Assembly (NCBI RefSeq): GCF_040807025.1 | Contig: NC_090942.1 | Coordinates: 74,203,487-74,267,486 of the forward strand | Length of the DNA: 64,000 bases | Reading direction: 5' to 3' | Origin: Struthio camelus | Taxonomy: Eukaryota; Chordata; Aves; Struthioniformes; Struthionidae | Part shown: piece by piece, positions 1 to 13,675 of the stretch | Layout of the letters: the number at the start of each line of letters is the position of its first letter | How positions within the stretch are numbered: position 1 is the first letter of the stretch | The notes under the pieces: model-generated | The model's database searches: none | What the model was told of the DNA's origin: nothing | Seen by the model: only the letters and a program-made list of their open reading frames with translations | Translations under genes and position numbers: made by a program

Positions 1-165
1 GGAATCCTTTTATTAATACTAATAAAGAAACACTATCAAGCTAAGAAATCCAAATCTACAGAAAATGGAGGAAGAGAAGATGTTCCGGTGAATAATGAAG
101 ATAATTTCAAGAGCAGTGAACCTCTGGCAGGTTCTCATGAAGAAGAGAAAGAATCCTGTATTTAG
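1..165 (+). CDS. SLCO1-family transporter, C-terminal exon (partial; SLCO1C1 or an SLCO1B-type gene)
   Basis: Frame 1 is open from base 1 to a TAG at 163-165 and encodes 54 residues. It begins with the end of a hydrophobic helix (GILLLILIKKHYQAKK) and continues as a polar, acidic cytoplasmic tail ending in ...KESCI. A hydrophobic stretch followed by KK-x-Y-x-x-K and an acidic tail is how the last exon of SLCO1 transporters ends, after transmembrane helix 12. The rest of the gene lies left of the window, and the exon's 5' boundary is not visible. The final Ser-Cys-Ile fits the class I PDZ-ligand pattern (S/T-x-hydrophobic). It lies on the strand opposite to the two other SLCO1 genes and converges on them. 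In mammals SLCO1C1 neighbours the 1B genes, so SLCO1C1 is one guess; the KK-x-YQ-x-K...ENG tail also resembles OATP1B1. The family is likely, the member undecided. Confidence 0.75.
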   Translation, partial: GILLLILIKKHYQAKKSKSTENGGREDVPVNNEDNFKSSEPLAGSHEEEKESCI

Positions 166-1250
166 AAGGCCGTTTTAGACCAGTGTCACATGAATTAGGG
201 CACCTGGTTTTAGGAACAGCTCTCACGATGGCATGAATAACTGAGCAATAAATAGTAACACTTCTTTGGAAAGTGAAGGTAGTAACAAACTTGTAATCAA
301 CAACAATAAATGCCACACACATTGTTTCACAACACAGCCATGTTTCACCTCCAGGTATGAATATGTGTACCAGGTTACCAATAACAGGCATAACAAGTTA
401 CCTGAACAGAGTCAAGTTCTCAGTTGATAAGGAAGGAAAATCCCACCTGGCGTGACTGACAGAGCCTGTCCACAGTTTTTAAGGGTGTCAGAGATGCCTG
501 CTGGCAGAACAGCCAGCTCCCCACGGCCTCACAAAACGTGCCGCTCGGATCCTGCCAGGGAGTGGCAGGTTGAGCTCTAGCTGCAGGGTTCCCATTTCAT
601 CACACTCAATGCAGAATTCAAAATAAGATCTTTAAGCAAAGTGTTTCCACCCCAATGAAATGAATCATCTCAACCATTTTCCACTGCAAAATTGGCAAAA
701 TCTGGCAAAAGCAGTATTTTCCCAGAAGACATTTTATCTTAGTTCAACTGAAAACATTATAGCTGGTTATAACCACAAATAGGTTGATAAAAAGGAAATA
801 ATTGTTTTTTAAAAAAGTCTCAAGGTTCTAGCGTTGTATTAAAAGTTAATTTTTTTAGTTGTGACTATGAAACATAAATATTCTGAATTTTGTAGTGACA
901 CTGTTTTCTAAGCAAAATCTGTCCAGTGTATGCTGCTTTGTCCAAGGTGGCATTTATTGCTATGCCATGTAGTAACCAGCAGAGGACACTCAAAGAATAG
1001 TATTACCCATCCAGCGACTGCAAATGCTCGAAATTTTTGTCATGTAGGAAGTTGCTGTTTTGGGGGAGAAGCTGATCATCAGCTATGCGCAACGTTCATC
1101 TGTGTTTTCTTGCACCTTAAAACTTTTTCAGCTCAAGCCTTTAGCTCATATTTTCAGAGTTGCCTTTGTATATTTGTTGGTTTGAGGTCCTTATGTTTGT
1201 ACCAATGAGACCTGGACAACTGTTATTACTTTAAATAAAAAGATGCATGC
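166..1250 (+). other. Probable 3' UTR of the + strand SLCO1 gene, with alternative polyadenylation signals
   Basis: No open frame of note follows the stop. Consensus AATAAA hexamers on the + strand lie at 247-252, 305-310 and 1234-1239. The first pair would give a UTR of about 0.1-0.2 kb and the last one of about 1.1 kb. The sequence between is AT-rich and unremarkable. UTR status is inferred from position only; which site is used cannot be told here. Confidence 0.45.
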
Positions 1251-4200
1251 TGGAGTACCATTTCACAACAGTGATTGAATTCTCTGGTTGATACATCAAA
1301 ATAGATGCTCCAGGGTAGAGCGGGGATACAGAAATCAGACATATTTGACAACGTACTAAAGTACATGGAGCAAAATGCTAAGGTGAGCTGTTATGTAGTA
1401 ACAGTGTTGTCCATCCTGAGCATTCATGTAGTAGTGACTACAGCAGCTAAGGGGAGAAAAGGGATACTTTTTTCCAAATAAAGTGATACTTTCTGTAGGC
1501 AGTGTCTCTCTGTTTATCAAAACTGCCATTAATTTTGGCTTGGGGCTGCCTAAGAATTGCATTTTCAAATGTTTTGACATATTCAGATAGTGCCCTAGGA
1601 ATGACCTGAATGAATGAACCACCTTACCTAGTTATCAGACTCTGGAAAGAGTTTTGGCAGGAAAGAAAATGCAACTGTTTAGCTTTGTGTTTTTGTCTTC
1701 CACTTTGTCCAGATGGTATTTTGTTGATATGTCTGGATGTATATATGATTTCTTATGGTGACTCCAAAGCCAGAGTTTAGGTGAGACACTTTAGTCCAGT
1801 CTGCAAACTTTGAAAACATATATTTTATGTGACAAAATATAGCACTTTTAGCTGAAAACAAGGGCAATTTCTAGAAGAGAAATTATGAGAATTATGCATG
1901 AGGAATCAATGATGCCAAAAGAAAAGGTTATGACCTGGGAATTTTGGGGAAATTATTACTCCAGGCTCATGAGGTCAAGGAGGTATAAATAAACAGGTCT
2001 CTTTGGACACAGAAGGTTGGCATGAGAAGGTCATAACCTGCTTATCAAGGGCTTTTTTCCCTTTCTTGTGGAAAAATCATTCCAGCCAGAGTCAGGGTGC
2101 TAAGCCCAGCTGCCTTTTGGTGCTATAGCAGCTTAGCAGTCGTGACAGAGAGCAACTCTTTGAACTGGTACTAACTTTGAAAAAATGGTGGTCTTCTGTC
2201 TGTCATTAAAAAACTGCAACTGTAGGGCATGAATACATGGTGGAGGCAGAGCAAAGAGGACACTAGGGTTGTATTTTGTCTCACATTACAACTCTGTAAT
2301 TAATTTTTGTGCTACTGTTGTGTCCCAAGAGCTCTTGGTGCATGAGGAGCACTGCACACACGTATGCGCGTGAGCACAGAATGACAACCTCTGCTCCAAG
2401 GAGCTTGCAGCTGGGGTCTAGGGCAAGACAGACACAGTGAAGCAGGAACCCTGCGAGAAATAATACTGACTGCTGCTCAATATGCTCAGGAGGGATTTGA
2501 AGGATGGAGATAATTTTTGAGTGTCTCTATAGTTCTGGGAGGAAAGCCTGGAAGCTTTTTTCAGTGTTGGTTTTTAGGGGAGAACCATTACTCTGAGGGA
2601 AGATGTGCGTGAATGTGTTTCAGTAGCTGTCTATCACTGCAGCCACCGTTTTTACGCATTGAGTACGTAGAATGAAGAATCCACATATACCTTCTTATTC
2701 ATCACTGTAAATGTATCCATAGCTCCCTTCTCCTCACTTTTTGGAGAGGCAAATCAGTGTTATTCTGGTGCTTTCCTTCAGGCATTGAAGTTTTGAAGTT
2801 AGCAGCCATACCTCTAAACCCAGAGAGGCAGTTTACAATTAACAAAGCTGAAAGTTGTTGCACTACTTGATTGGTCTGTTTTGTTTGTTTGGGAGTTTCA
2901 TTGTTGTTTTGGTTTGGGTTGGGTTTCCTTTGAAAACAGTGTGAAAAAAAAAAGGTTTTTCCTTCCTATTACTGCACAGCAAAGCAGCTGGATTGTATCT
3001 CTCCCACTTAATAAAAAAATTCCCAATGTCCAAAAACAATATGAAAATACTTCTAGAGCAGTGCACGCTTTTCTTAAGGTGCTTTTAAGTGTGTATCTAC
3101 ATTTCAAGCCATAGTCAAAACCCAGAAAACAGGTGATTTGTCCAAAGCTGGCTGAAGTGACATGAGCCTAATGCCTGAACCAATGCAAAACACGAGAAAG
3201 GCATATTCAGCTTTTATGGGGTGTATACTACCTCATGGGAGTTATCCTAGTTTTACCCTGAATAAGGATCCACATGCAACAAGATGCACTGCAGAGACAC
3301 ATGGCACAACACAAAGACAAAGACTTAATCCGTCAATTCTTTTGGTGACAGGTTATCAACTGGTGCAAATCAATGCATTGTAAATGACTTCACTGATGTG
3401 TCCAAGCTGACAAATGGGCTCATTAGTGCTCAGCTGAAACAGTGTTAAAGATTAGCCCTTTTCCTTTTTTTTAAGAATTCATAAAACGTGTTTCTTGGCA
3501 AAGTGACCATCTGTCATACATTTTATCCATAGCAGCATATCATCAGAAAGTGACTTTAATTTGAAGCATATGAATTTTCCTCTCTAATAAAATTATTGAA
3601 CTTTTAATAAGTCCCTTAATTGTATGTGCCAGCATGAAGTATTCTGCCGAAACGTGAAAAGCCCAGAAACAGCCTATGGGAATAGTCATGACTTCTGCGA
3701 GCACTCTGTTGGATTAGGGTCATCATCCTGACAAAAGATGTACCTGTGATGTGCTTTACCTACTTCCAGGGCAAATGTCTCAAATTTAGTAGGCTCTCTC
3801 TTGAGTCATTCCAAAAATGAATGTTAAATTCAATTTGCTACATTCAGCTGGTATCTCAGTAGTTATCCATTATTTTTCAAAGGTACTTGCTAGTGGTTAG
3901 CAATAGCACTAGCTGTTTTCTTAGTGTATCTTCCTTTTCGTGCTTTCTGGAATTTCTTACTTCAATACACTAAGTATTTGCAAGTATTTACTTGCAAAAG
4001 CTCCTTAGTTTCCAACTATTCACCCTATTTTTTTTCTCTTTTTTTTTCCTTCTTCAAAACAGATTTTGAAAGCGAGTTCAATAGCTGACTCATTTCTGAA
4101 TCATAATTAATTTCAGCCCACTAGTCATATTTTAATCCTCATTTTAATGCAGGAGATTTAAAGCTGTTTATTGTTTTCATTGACTTTATGAAGGCATTGA

Positions 4201-7200
4201 GTTAGTTTAGAAAGAAACACTGTGGAATGTAAGAAATGCTTTTCCAGTCCAGGTCTCATAACTGCCATTTTTCCAGCCCTCTGTGACAATTCCCCCAGTG
4301 CTGTAAGAAACTCAGCATCTCATCCACGATACAGGTAATTTGATGATGGCACCATCACATTTCATCATGTTCTTAATATTCTGCAGACATTAAGAGGTCT
4401 AGCAGACCTGACATTGGCTGAGCTGTTGTTGTCACTATGTTAATAACACTCCTTAATGAGGGATGCATTTTACTAGCTTGCAGTCAGTTTGGACTTATAA
4501 TAAAATGCCAGAAATGGTTATAAAGGACAACATATGTTTAATTGGGAAGAACAGCAGTGAACATAAAAAACAAATAGATTCCTGTTGCTCCTAAAAAGCT
4601 TCACTCTGATAAAGTTTCACCAAAATTAGATTTAAAAAAAAATTACTTAGCAGCAGGTGCTACATAGATGTTCCCTAGAGGTGGGTGGATGGGCAAACAT
4701 TCAATACCAGAATGCAAATTTAACAAATCAGTGTACTACCTAAATTTTGCTACATCCTAAAACAGCTGCATTTGGTGCAAGCAGTTACCATTACACAGTG
4801 CAGAGAGTAGAACCGAGAAGTCTTTGTAAGATGGCAGCTGTAAACAGTTATTTTTTAAGCCGAATTAAGGAGGAAAAGAGAAAATAGATGGGAATATAAG
4901 GAACAGGATCTGTTATAGTAGCCAGATTAAATTATTTGGGCCAATTTCTGACAATGTCAAAGAATGGCTGCAAACAATCCAGGCCAGTTGATGCAAAAAG
5001 GCAACCTCTGAGTAGGTATTGCATGCAAGGCAGTGGTCATTTGTGTCGGAGCCAGAGCGAATTACTGAGCTGTGCAATTTCTAGTTGAAGAAGAAGGAGA
5101 AAATCCTGCATTAAAGGATCTTATCTTTCTTATAAAGTGGTAGTAAAATATCTTCCACATTGAGAGCTCAACAACCAGCATTAACTATTTTTGCTCCTTT
5201 CCTGCTCTTCAATTTTTCTCTCAGATGGTGATTTCCCAGCTCTCAGCAGAAAGCAGTGGAAATCCATGTATTTCCACTATAGTCTCCATTAACCTCTGCA
5301 GCTCTTAAGTCAATCTCCTTTAATACTATATAGTCAATATAGAATGGAGAAAAACTGAGCTGAAAATAAATGTTTTATTACCGATAAGCATTTGAATGGC
5401 CTGATATGAGAAGGAATGTCCTTTATCTGCCAAAACTTCTGTAGAAGGAATAACTATTATGCTTGAACACAAAATCAAGGTACCTATTTTTTGGTACATT
5501 AAAACTGAATAGGCTGCCTTGGAATCTGAGATATGTGCATTCAGTTCACTGTTCCGTCGCAGATTTCTTGGGTAAAGAAATGCAAGCTTGGGAACTACCG
5601 ACAAAATGGCATTTTCCAAAGCATTGAATAACTTGTAAGTCAAAACCTTATCTTTCAGATTGCAGCAGTCTCCAAAAAGCCTAATTCACTTTCAGAAATG
5701 AGAAAGGACTTCTGCCACATAAGTGCTTTGAGGAATTCCATGTGAATGGCTCTTCTAGATCACAATATGCATACAATAAAGAAAGTGTTTCGGGAGAGAT
5801 TTCCTATTCTGAGCGTATATAGCCACAAAAATGAAAAGGTTATGTTCCTCATTAGTATCTATTGAGCTGTTTCGTCGTTCAAGGACTGGAAAAGAAATTG
5901 TAGCTTGTAAGTTATTTAGTGTTTTGAAAACATGACTTTTTTTATAGTGCCTAAGCTTGCATTTCTTGATCCAAGAATAATATTTGTTTGGGGATATCAG
6001 CTCTGCCACTGGAGGTTCAACTTCTAATCCATTTAGCCCTAAATGGCAGTAGTTTTGGGCACATCTTAGCCTTTCAGCCTTCATCACAGATTATCAGCCT
6101 AAACACATTCCCAGAAACCATAGCGGGTTCGTACAGCACAGAGAAGCCTGTGCAAAAGTGTTTTCACCACCACTGCTAGGAACGGCACCTCAGTACAATA
6201 TGTTAAGTTCATCTATGATCACACCTTTGGCTGCGGTGTAAATCTACCCTTTTCTCATATATTGTTGATTTATAACTTTAGGACCTAAGTAGTCATTTTA
6301 TTGACCAAAGTAACATCATGTATTTGCAGGCTAAAGCTAGTTAAAATGTTTTTGACCTGTACTGATTTTCTTTTAGAGAAATGCATTATTAAGAGTGCCT
6401 AGGACTACATTTTTAGAAAATGCTGAGTACTAATGCTTTTAAATTCAAAATTACTTAATTATCTAAAACAGGGCATGCAAAAACAGAACTCTCCCTCTAA
6501 ACTCACTAATGTCTTTTGAATACGCAGATCAATATTTTTAAGCATTGATAGGAAACCTCCTCCCTGTCTCCCAAAGCCTGACATTTTGAATCACTTCATG
6601 ACTTCACTTGCCATTTTATTCATGTGCTGATATGTTCCTCTTTCCAAACCAGGTATCCCAATGAGCTACTCTCCAGCTAACGTAATATTGTAATTGGCCA
6701 TGGTAATTCTACATGCTTCATACCTTCTGCTGGATATGAAGAATAAAACTCTATATAGACATCTATTTGTTACATTTAAGATGACTTTCTCCTCCTGCAG
6801 CTCGTCTTGTGGGGAGCCAGGAGTAGAGATGAGGAGCCGCCATGACCAGCAAGGGTTGCAGCAGGGCAGACAGAGCTGTGCTCGCCTGGTTATTGGTATG
6901 AATCAGCAGGCCACGTCATGCCACCTTGCAGCGTGAGGTCAGGCAGCAACGCCCTCACTTAAGTGAGCAAAAATAACACCAGGGCTTTTGTTATTAGGGA
7001 AAAGTCCTGAGGGACACAAGGAGTCAGGCGACCCCAAGTCTCGGGAGAAGAGCAGTGGGGCTCTCCCACGTGGCTGCACACGAGCCCACTGCACAGCAGT
7101 GCTTCCAGCATGCCTGGCAGTGTGTTGAGCCACCTAAAAGCAGGTCAGCCTTGGAGGATACATTCTGGCCTTGACTGAGGCTTCATTAATCCCTCTGTTG

Positions 7201-10200
7201 GGGAATCCCATCTGGTCATAGCAATTACAGCTAAAATCGACTATGTTGTTCATACATACACAGTTGTTGTGTTTCTCTCAGCATCTCACTAGGCCGTCTC
7301 ACCACTTCTGCAACAGCCAAAACGTGCAGTTGCTACCACTAGAATGATAGAGATCCATATACTTTTGCTACAGCAATGTTAATTAATACAACAAAGCTAG
7401 GGACAACTCCACAAAAACAAAAAAAAGAGCAAAGAAATCTTTGCTATGGGAGCAGTAGAAGTCAGTAGATGTATAAAAAGTCCAAGTCTGGGAGCTACCA
7501 TAATACTGATTTTGGAGACATATGAATAATATGTGGTACGCAAATGAACTAATAGTAGCATCGGTGTTGCATTGATGAGATGACAATAAGCATATGTTTA
7601 AATGACATAAAGTCAGTTATTATTGTAATAGGAAGAGCGTTTGTTCACCTATGCAGCAATACGTCCTATTGAGAAACATAAGCTCTTCTAAGGATTTCTT
7701 ACCTGATGATTTTAGTGGAGAAGAAAATGTTGCCTTTTTATATAAATAACCTTATAGTGTAACACAGCTGAGGAGATGAATTACTTAGGTATGACAGTCA
7801 CTGACTCAGAATGTCTCTGGTTTAAGATGCAAATCTATAACAATAGTTTTAGAAACACTTTTCAGAGTCAGATTTCTTGCGTCATGTGAGTTTTATTCTG
7901 AGCAATCTTTAGGCTTTCATCAGAATAGTCTGTCTCCAGCTGCATTTCTCTTATAATAATTTCTATATATCCTCTCTCTCAGTTTATTCCACTGATTTAC
8001 CAAAATCTACTGACCCGTTGTTTCCTGGCAGTCTTGAGCGATCATTACTTTGTTTTTGACTAAATATAGTAATCACACTGCAGCATCAGTAGAAGAGCCA
8101 AGTGAAAAACAGCACTTTAGTCTCACAGGAAATAAACTACAGGCTTTCTGCTTCCAGTTCTGCACCACAGCCACTAGGCTATTTGCCAGAGACACTTAAA
8201 AAGCATTTTTGGCATGAGCCTGAGCCAGGGCTTTGCCCAGACCAGCCTCCCGGTGCACAACAGCTTCACGCTGATGACTGCAAGGGGCTGCTCTGCCCAG
8301 GTTTGGCTTGATCCATAAAACAGTCCTGCCCACATAAGGGAGGAACTACATCCTGAATCTCTTAACCAGACACTGCCAGAGGGTTTCCAGACCGGAGCCG
8401 AGGGCCTCTGCAGCCTGCGGTACATTGCTGGTGAATTAGGCAGGAGCTCAGGCTGAAGGGCCCATCCAGACTGCAGTACAGATCTGTGTGATTCAGACCT
8501 TTTAGTAATAGTTTCATTTAGGAAGAACTATAGTCATATTCCAGACCAGAAGTACGCAAAATGACAATATATTCCGCAGTGAAAAACTGGTAGACTAAGT
8601 CTAGTGTAATGTTACCTTTCTGCTATTTTTGTTTAGATGTGAGAATTTTTTTTTTTAATTTAATTTGACAACCTGAAGTATTTTCTGCTTATTCAATGAC
8701 AGCTAGTACTCTAGTCCCAATTTATTTTTGTGCCAGGATAGACAGGACTTGTTGAAAATGGGGACACAAAACCTGTAGGAAGGTTACGTTTTTTGTAAGA
8801 TACATGATCCTAATGCATACAGAAAACTGTGAGCTGCTAGGGTTTTTTCCCTCTGCGATAAACAACTAGAAAATATCATAAAAACAGATAGTCATAGGTC
8901 ATTATGTCTGCTTGATTATGTACTTAAAAGTCAGGAAAGGCCAAACAATGACTGCCAAATAAAGTTCTGTCTTACATAGTTATTCTCACAGAAGGACTTT
9001 GATAACACCAGTAAAGGGCCTATATGATAGACTCACAGCTGGTAAATACAAGAGTCATGCCCTTAAACCTTCTACAATCTGAAAAAAAAAATTAGCAATT
9101 CAGCTATTTCCTCATTGATTTTAGTGGAACTATTATGGTTTAAATCATCTGCAGCTTTGGCCCACCATATTGTCAGCAATGGTCTCTAAACTGCCTGGTT
9201 TGTGATCTTTACTCTCAGGTATGTCTGTCTTGGTGTAGTTGAAAATATAAAGACACCCTGCATAGCTTTCCTATTTAACAAATCCTCTTGTTAAACTTCA
9301 AAATATAGCTGGTTCCTCTTCTTCCCAGAGACAGCAAGAAGGATATATCAGTGAAGAGTTTAATTTCTACAGCTATCAGCTCATCTTTAGTAAAGTCACT
9401 GACTGAGAAGAGACATATACAGCATGAAGCCACATCTGATGACGTGCTGCTTCATCCTGTGAGATGCCAAAGGGCATCCTGCCACAAGGAGAGGAGCCAG
9501 GCCACGGCCACTCAGTGGCACATCCACCCACTTCAGAGACCTTTGGCAGCTAATGGTCATGTCTGCAACACCTCCTTCAAATGTTTTGGACATGTTCAAA
9601 GGGGATGATGCTCTAAAGGCTCAACTTCAAAAAACAAACTTTAGCCCCGCCTCTTTCCTTGGCGTTTCCTACTGATTAGTTGATGAAGTTCCTTACTTTG
9701 TGTGCTGAATTTTCCATAGCACTGTTTAAGGAGTTTAGTTCTTCTAATGTTTTCCATGAAATGTTTAGTTCAAGACTGGGACTTACAGCAAGTGTTAGAA
9801 CAGGACACTAACCGGCTTTTGTTGCTATGGCCCCATTCGAAGGACTGGAGTAGTTCCTGATAAATTGAAGGGGACTATTCATACACTTAGTGTTAAGTGT
9901 TTTTACTGGAGCATCTCCAGAAGGTGAAATCTTTTTAATCGCTATGTAACCACTACCCTTGTGCAGTTAAGCAAATCATTCTGAAACTGGTACCGTTTCA
10001 GGCAATGACATTTGGCATCAGCCAAAAATGCAATCAAATTTAAGAGATTAAAAAAGAACAGAAAGTTCTTTTACACTAGAAAGTGCATTTTTGTGGACTA
10101 TGAAAGGAGGAATTAACCAGTGGAACTGCTGTGAAGGAGATGCCCGCTCAGTCAAGGTTTGGGCCAGTGTTATCCAATATTGAAACAAATCTGAGGATGG

Positions 10201-10917
10201 GGCAAGTGACTGCAGAAACCAGCAAGCTACCTTTTAAATGCCCTAGAGCAATGCACTGGAAATCAGAAGGCCTGTAGCATTCCAGTACACCAGTTTTAAG
10301 GGTCTCTGCAACCTTAAATTGCTATGCAGCAAGTTAAAGCTCTAGATGAGATTAAGGGAGAAAATAATGCTTGCTTAAAGACATGAATCTGCAACAACGG
10401 GATTAATAATTTGTTTTGAATCTGTAATGAAGTTTCTACACAGCAGTATTCTTGCTGCTTAGTCTCTCCGCTGCCTTCCAACTCTCCAGTGAACCTGAAA
10501 CCTCTGCCAGTTAGTGTAAGCTGGAGTTTCTTTCACTTCTGTTGATCGCTACTGCCGCTGCTGCTGCTGCTTTTTCTGTTTCTTTGTCCCTGTTTCAGAC
10601 CATTTTTCAAAGCTATCTCATGCTTAGAGTTTCCTAGTTTTACCTTCTTGCCTCCTATGAGGCTTTCCTCCCTTGAGTTTTGCAGATTGACACAAGGATA
10701 CCATATGATACTGTGGGGAACTAGATTCTTTTCTTTCCTTTGTAAGGCCCTCCGGTTAATGTTTCTGTTGCATATTTTAACTGGCACATTCCTGCTTCAA
10801 GGCTCTTCTCTGCTACATGAATCTAAAGAGCGGCTGGTAAAAGATACTACATTTGGATGGCAAATATCAAATGAGTATCCTTTTTATCAGCTTCAAAACT
10901 ATTTTTTTCTTTCTAAT
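1250..10917. other. Convergent intergenic region, nothing recognised
   Basis: This is AT-rich sequence between the 3' ends of convergent SLCO1 genes. Short open frames on both strands show no family resemblance, no exon-like splice bracketing and no Kazal or transporter motifs. Somewhat GC-richer patches occur around 6.8-7.1 kb, 8.2-8.5 kb and 9.4-9.6 kb, without recognisable ends or coding signal. A short CTG run lies near 10.55 kb. I see no RNA gene. Confidence 0.5.
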
Positions 10918-11419
10918 TGTTAGAAAACAGAGCTAATTTAGCTCTAGCCCAGCTTAGCACTAGTGCCTAAAGTAGATGAAGCCTGCAGGCTGCAGGACTG
11001 AATTGCAATTGAGCTCGAGAGACATTGCTGAGGATGCGACTGCAAAATCAGCTAGAACCAGCCTTCAAAGATACAGCACACAATGGATAGAGGTAACGGT
11101 TAACCTGTGGATAAGATAAGGCACTACGAAGCAGGAACATAGCAGTCATCCTGGGATGTAGATGTGAACCAATCAAAAGGAAAGAGACCACTGATTCAGT
11201 AAAGATTGGACGAGACTGTCACTAGCAGGTGGGGAAATTTGACTGTAAGGAGTATAATTGCCTCAAAATTTCTTTGTTTGGGGTCCCTCCCCAGAGGCAC
11301 CCAGCTCGAGCTGTTACTTTGCTGTACCGTCTTTTAAATAAATAATTAAATTCACTGCTAGACGTACGTGAGGCTCTGCTCCTAGGAAACCTAGGGTCGA
11401 ATTATTTCCATAACATAAT
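10914..11419 (+). mobile_element. Solo LTR of an endogenous retrovirus with 4-bp target-site duplication
   Basis: The element runs 10918-11415 (498 bp). It starts TGTTAG and ends CATAACA, giving the TGTTA...TAACA inverted ends of retroviral LTRs. It is flanked by a direct TAAT repeat at 10914-10917 and 11416-11419. Inside, in the right order for an LTR read on the + strand, are a TATA-like box (TATAA, 11253-11257), a GC-richer R-like stretch, and AATAAA at 11337-11342 about 75 bp before the 3' end. No internal retroviral region or second LTR is adjacent, so it is a solo LTR left by recombination. A 4-bp duplication would suit a gammaretrovirus-like (class I) element, but family assignment needs a repeat library. 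Confidence 0.75.
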
Positions 11420-13130
11420 ACTACCTAAGGTAGAGTTTTGGGGATTGTTATGAAGAATTATGTTATCATATTTATTTGAAAAAGTTTGCTATATCAAGTT
11501 GCAACTGGGCTAAATATCTGGACATCAATCATCAGATCTGATCAGAACCTCAGTTCCAGTCTTAAATCAATTACCGCGATACCCTTGATACAACACTACC
11601 TATTGGGAAAAATTAAGCAATTAGGTCAAAAAGATGCTCTTATTAAAAAAACTATTAAAAAAATCAATGCATAGAAATAAAAATCTAAACAACAGAAGTA
11701 AAAGGGAGATGATGTTAATATGAGTTACCTGCCTAGATCTCTTCCTATGTACCTAGTGCATATCAGGACTATTTCTAGAACTGCCAATGTTTGCTCAATG
11801 TTATAACGCTGTCAGAAGAGGGAGAAAGACACACCGCGAGTATTCTAGAGTAAAATTCCTGGGATTTCTGGACCTAAGATTTTTCTTTAATTATTTCCAG
11901 ACCTAGCTGCAGTATTGGTATCATCTGCTCTGGAGCAGCTTTCTTTCCTGTTCCATTATAGCACATATTGCCTTCCCATATCTGTTTGCAGTTTATAATC
12001 AAAGCTGTGATTGCAAAAGACGTAACATCTAAATGTGTTGCTCATTGTCTTTAAGCAACAAAATGCAACCAACTCTGTCCCCAAGACGAGTATCTGAAGA
12101 AGTTACTGTCAGTAAGTACCACCTAGGCCCTTTTTCCAAGAGCTTCCACTCCTGTGTTGGCGCTTACATGCAATAGATGGTAGAAGAAAGATCAGAAGGT
12201 GATTTAATATGGAGAGGCCTTCTTGTCTGCCCTCTGCTCTGTTGCTTTCTCAGATAGAGGGTAGTACACTTTCTTTATATTAATACAGTGCTCCCTTCCA
12301 TGTCTCAGGGAAGTTAAAGACTAGGAAAGAAGCTTGATTCCTAATTTTAAGCTTCTGCACAGGACTTCAGGGAGTAGGGAATACCCTTCAGAAAAGAAAG
12401 GAGAATACCTGTGGCGATGGAGATAAAACCTACACTAATCTTACTAGGCATATTTGCTCCTGCTGTAAAGCTACTGAATGAGATCTGTCAGTGAAATATC
12501 ACACTAAGTATTTTTCAGAAACTGTTTTCTTCCAGTAATGACTACTGGAAGCATTCTTTATTAAAGATTCTCTCTAGAGTAGTCCATTCAGGGAAAGATG
12601 TGAATTTTGAAGCTTTCCGCATTGTATTTCAAGGCTTCCTTAAAACATGAAGGGAAGCTAAATACGTGTGGCCATTAGGATACATATCTATATACTGTAG
12701 TCATTAGGATAGATCTGCCCACACCAAAAAAAAACCCAAAACAAAAAAACTGAACTTTAACATCTATCAATTTATTGCATCAGTTCAGAGTAATTTTACT
12801 CAAACTCAATACTGAGATGTGTTGCAAAATTCATACACCATTTTCTTTTGTTTTCAATCCATTTTGATTGCTTACTGGTTTTGAGCCACATCCTGATGTC
12901 ATTGTGCAGTTCTTATCCAAAAAGTGCTCACTGATGTCCATGGGGGCTCTCACCTGAGCATCAGCTGAGGGAGCAAGTCTGTAACAAGGATCATCAACCA
13001 AGCAGCGAAGCTCATCAGAGCAACTGAGCAAGTGTAACCTGATTAGCCATTTAGAGGAGTGGGACTAGATACAAGGCAAGAAGATTTGAAATAAAGTTGG
13101 TTAAAAACAGAAAATAACCTTATTATTGTG
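11420..13130. other. Intergenic sequence downstream of the 1B-like gene, nothing recognised
   Basis: This stretch lies between the solo LTR and the nearest polyadenylation signal of the - strand 1B-like gene. It is AT-rich, has only short unmatched open frames, and contains an A-rich run at 12726-12748. A further - strand AATAAA lies at 12771-12776 and could be an alternative distal signal for that gene. Confidence 0.45.
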
Positions 13131-13132
13131 GA

Positions 13133-13138
13133 TTTATT
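13133..13138 (-). terminator. Candidate polyadenylation signal AATAAA of the 1B-like gene
   Basis: The + strand reads TTTATT here, so the transcript reads AATAAA about 315 nt after the TAA stop at 13453-13455. It is the first perfect hexamer I found downstream of the stop. A second perfect hexamer lies at 12771-12776. Confidence 0.45.
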
Positions 13139-13452
13139 CTTTTTAATTTCTCAATTATATTCAAAATTATTACACTTGAAAAGTTTTGGCCAGTCTTATA
13201 GTTGGTCAAGAAAGAGAACTGGAGGTAAGGAGGCTTGAGAGTTTCCCCAAATCTTAAAAACCTTTTTCCTCTATTGTTTGAGATGGGGAGGGGAAGAGGA
13301 TAGGATAAAGTAAATAAAAAGCCAACAGTTCCAAGACATTTTTTCTTTGAATCTCAAAAATGTAAACTAGCTGTTAAAGTCAGTAATAAAATCTCTGTTG
13401 TGCTTAGAAAAACTGGCACATACGCGGAGTAAGAAAAGGCCACGTTTCTCTT

Positions 13453-13675
13453 TTACATATGAGTTTCTTCACCGTCCTCTGAAATTCTTGCACCAGGTAA
13501 AGTTTCTTTTTTGTTGATATTAACTGGTTCTTTACTGGTTGGGCTTTCTGTATTTTTAATATCTGACATCTCTTTGCTTTCTGGTTTGAACCGCTTCATT
13601 ATTAAGACATAGAGCACTATGTATAAGAAACAGCATCCTGCCCGCAGTCCTGCAATGAGTCCAAGATAGATATTT
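13453..13675 (-). CDS. SLCO1B-like: 1B-like gene, terminal coding exon 14 (TM12, tail)
   Basis: 223 nt including [16 protein letters not shown] leads into helix 12 and then a charged cytoplasmic tail ending EDGEETHM. The acceptor is TTTTCCAG. The last four residues ETHM parallel the ETHC end of human OATP1B1. Confidence 0.92.
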
